DNA of 26,225 nucleotides from Sphaerosporella brunnea (lineage: Eukaryota; Ascomycota; Pezizomycetes; Pezizales; Pyronemataceae). Location of the stretch: positions 1-26,225 of the forward strand of contig VXIS01000480.1 in the NCBI GenBank assembly GCA_008704415.1, in the 5' to 3' direction. Made by a program: the position numbers and the translations under genes. Numbering within the stretch: the stretch's first letter is position 1; each line of letters begins with the position of its first letter. The notes below the pieces were generated by a model. That model saw only the letters and a program-made list of their open reading frames with translations, did not search any database and was not told where the DNA came from. Shown in pieces: positions 26,150 to 26,225 of this stretch.

Positions 26150-26225
26150 TCAGCTATCATCTGGGAGTGGTCCGGGCTTGTGTGGGTACAATTCGTGGAA
26201 GCGGTCGATAGCTTCAAGGCCATTG
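26150..26225 (-). CDS. C-terminal end of a Ty3/gypsy polyprotein (runs off right edge)
   Basis: The last 24 codons before a TGA at 26152-26150 read GLEAIDRFHELYPHKPGP then LPDDS. The pattern 'A-x-D-x-FH-x-x-(Y/H)P-x-KPGP' is the usual tail of fungal gypsy (chromovirus) polyproteins, just after the chromodomain region. A polypurine tract and LTR follow in the expected order. The body of the element (gag, protease, reverse transcriptase, RNase H, integrase) would lie to the right of the window. Confidence 0.68.
   Translation of the reverse strand, partial: NGLEAIDRFHELYPHKPGPLPDDS

Overview
This window looks like fungal nuclear DNA, most probably a filamentous ascomycete (Pezizomycotina). The evidence is short spliceosomal introns of 52-86 bp (one of 234 bp) with GT-AG borders, eukaryotic J-domain, mitochondrial EngB-type GTPase and vacuolar Ca2+/H+ exchanger genes, and a dense load of fungal-type transposons, MITEs and minisatellites. 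No tRNA, rRNA, CRISPR array or bacterial feature was seen.

Layout. 1-4.4 kb: the N-terminal 573 codons of a large transposase-like protein run off the left edge on the minus strand and contain a long 12-bp minisatellite. Divergent from it is a decayed plus-strand gene split by a nested pair of TA-flanked inverted-repeat elements. 4.4-4.8 kb: a foldback element with perfect 153-bp arms. 4.9-9.4 kb: an ordinary gene island, all on the minus strand: a DNAJC9-like J protein, an EngB/GTPBP8-like GTPase with a 30-nt micro-exon, and a VCX1-type exchanger with one GC-AG intron. 9.4-12.3 kb: a poorly coding region with a G16 tract, a 47-codon ORF and spliced but broken gene remnants. 12.3-13.8 kb: a four-exon trypsin-fold protein with a plausible His/Asp/Ser triad. 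14.0-17.1 kb: a 39-bp minisatellite and at least four non-autonomous DNA elements, one hAT-like element splitting a minus-strand ORF. 17.1-22.7 kb: two arrays of the same satellite family in opposite orientation. They bracket a piggyBac transposase gene, a divergent two-exon coiled-coil gene and an 83-bp tandem array with a 249-bp higher-order period. 22.7-25.4 kb: further minisatellites and another gene remnant split by a 270-bp MITE. 25.5-26.2 kb: the 3' end of a Ty3/gypsy retrotransposon on the minus strand (end of the polyprotein, polypurine tract, and a 3' LTR of about 593 bp).

The main theme is a small host-gene island in a repeat-rich compartment where small TA- or 8-bp-duplicating elements landed in protein-coding DNA. 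In at least three places (2665-3557, 16125-16776, 24658-24927), mentally removing the element plus one target duplication rejoins an open reading frame. This supports both the element borders and the former coding status of the flanks. The most unusual unit is the piggyBac neighbourhood: the transposase has an alanine/glycine repeat expanded between its first two catalytic aspartates and has lost frame with its acidic N-terminus. It sits head-to-head with an intact small charged gene and is flanked by inverted satellite arrays. All gene models were made by eye from reading frames and splice signals; no database search was possible.
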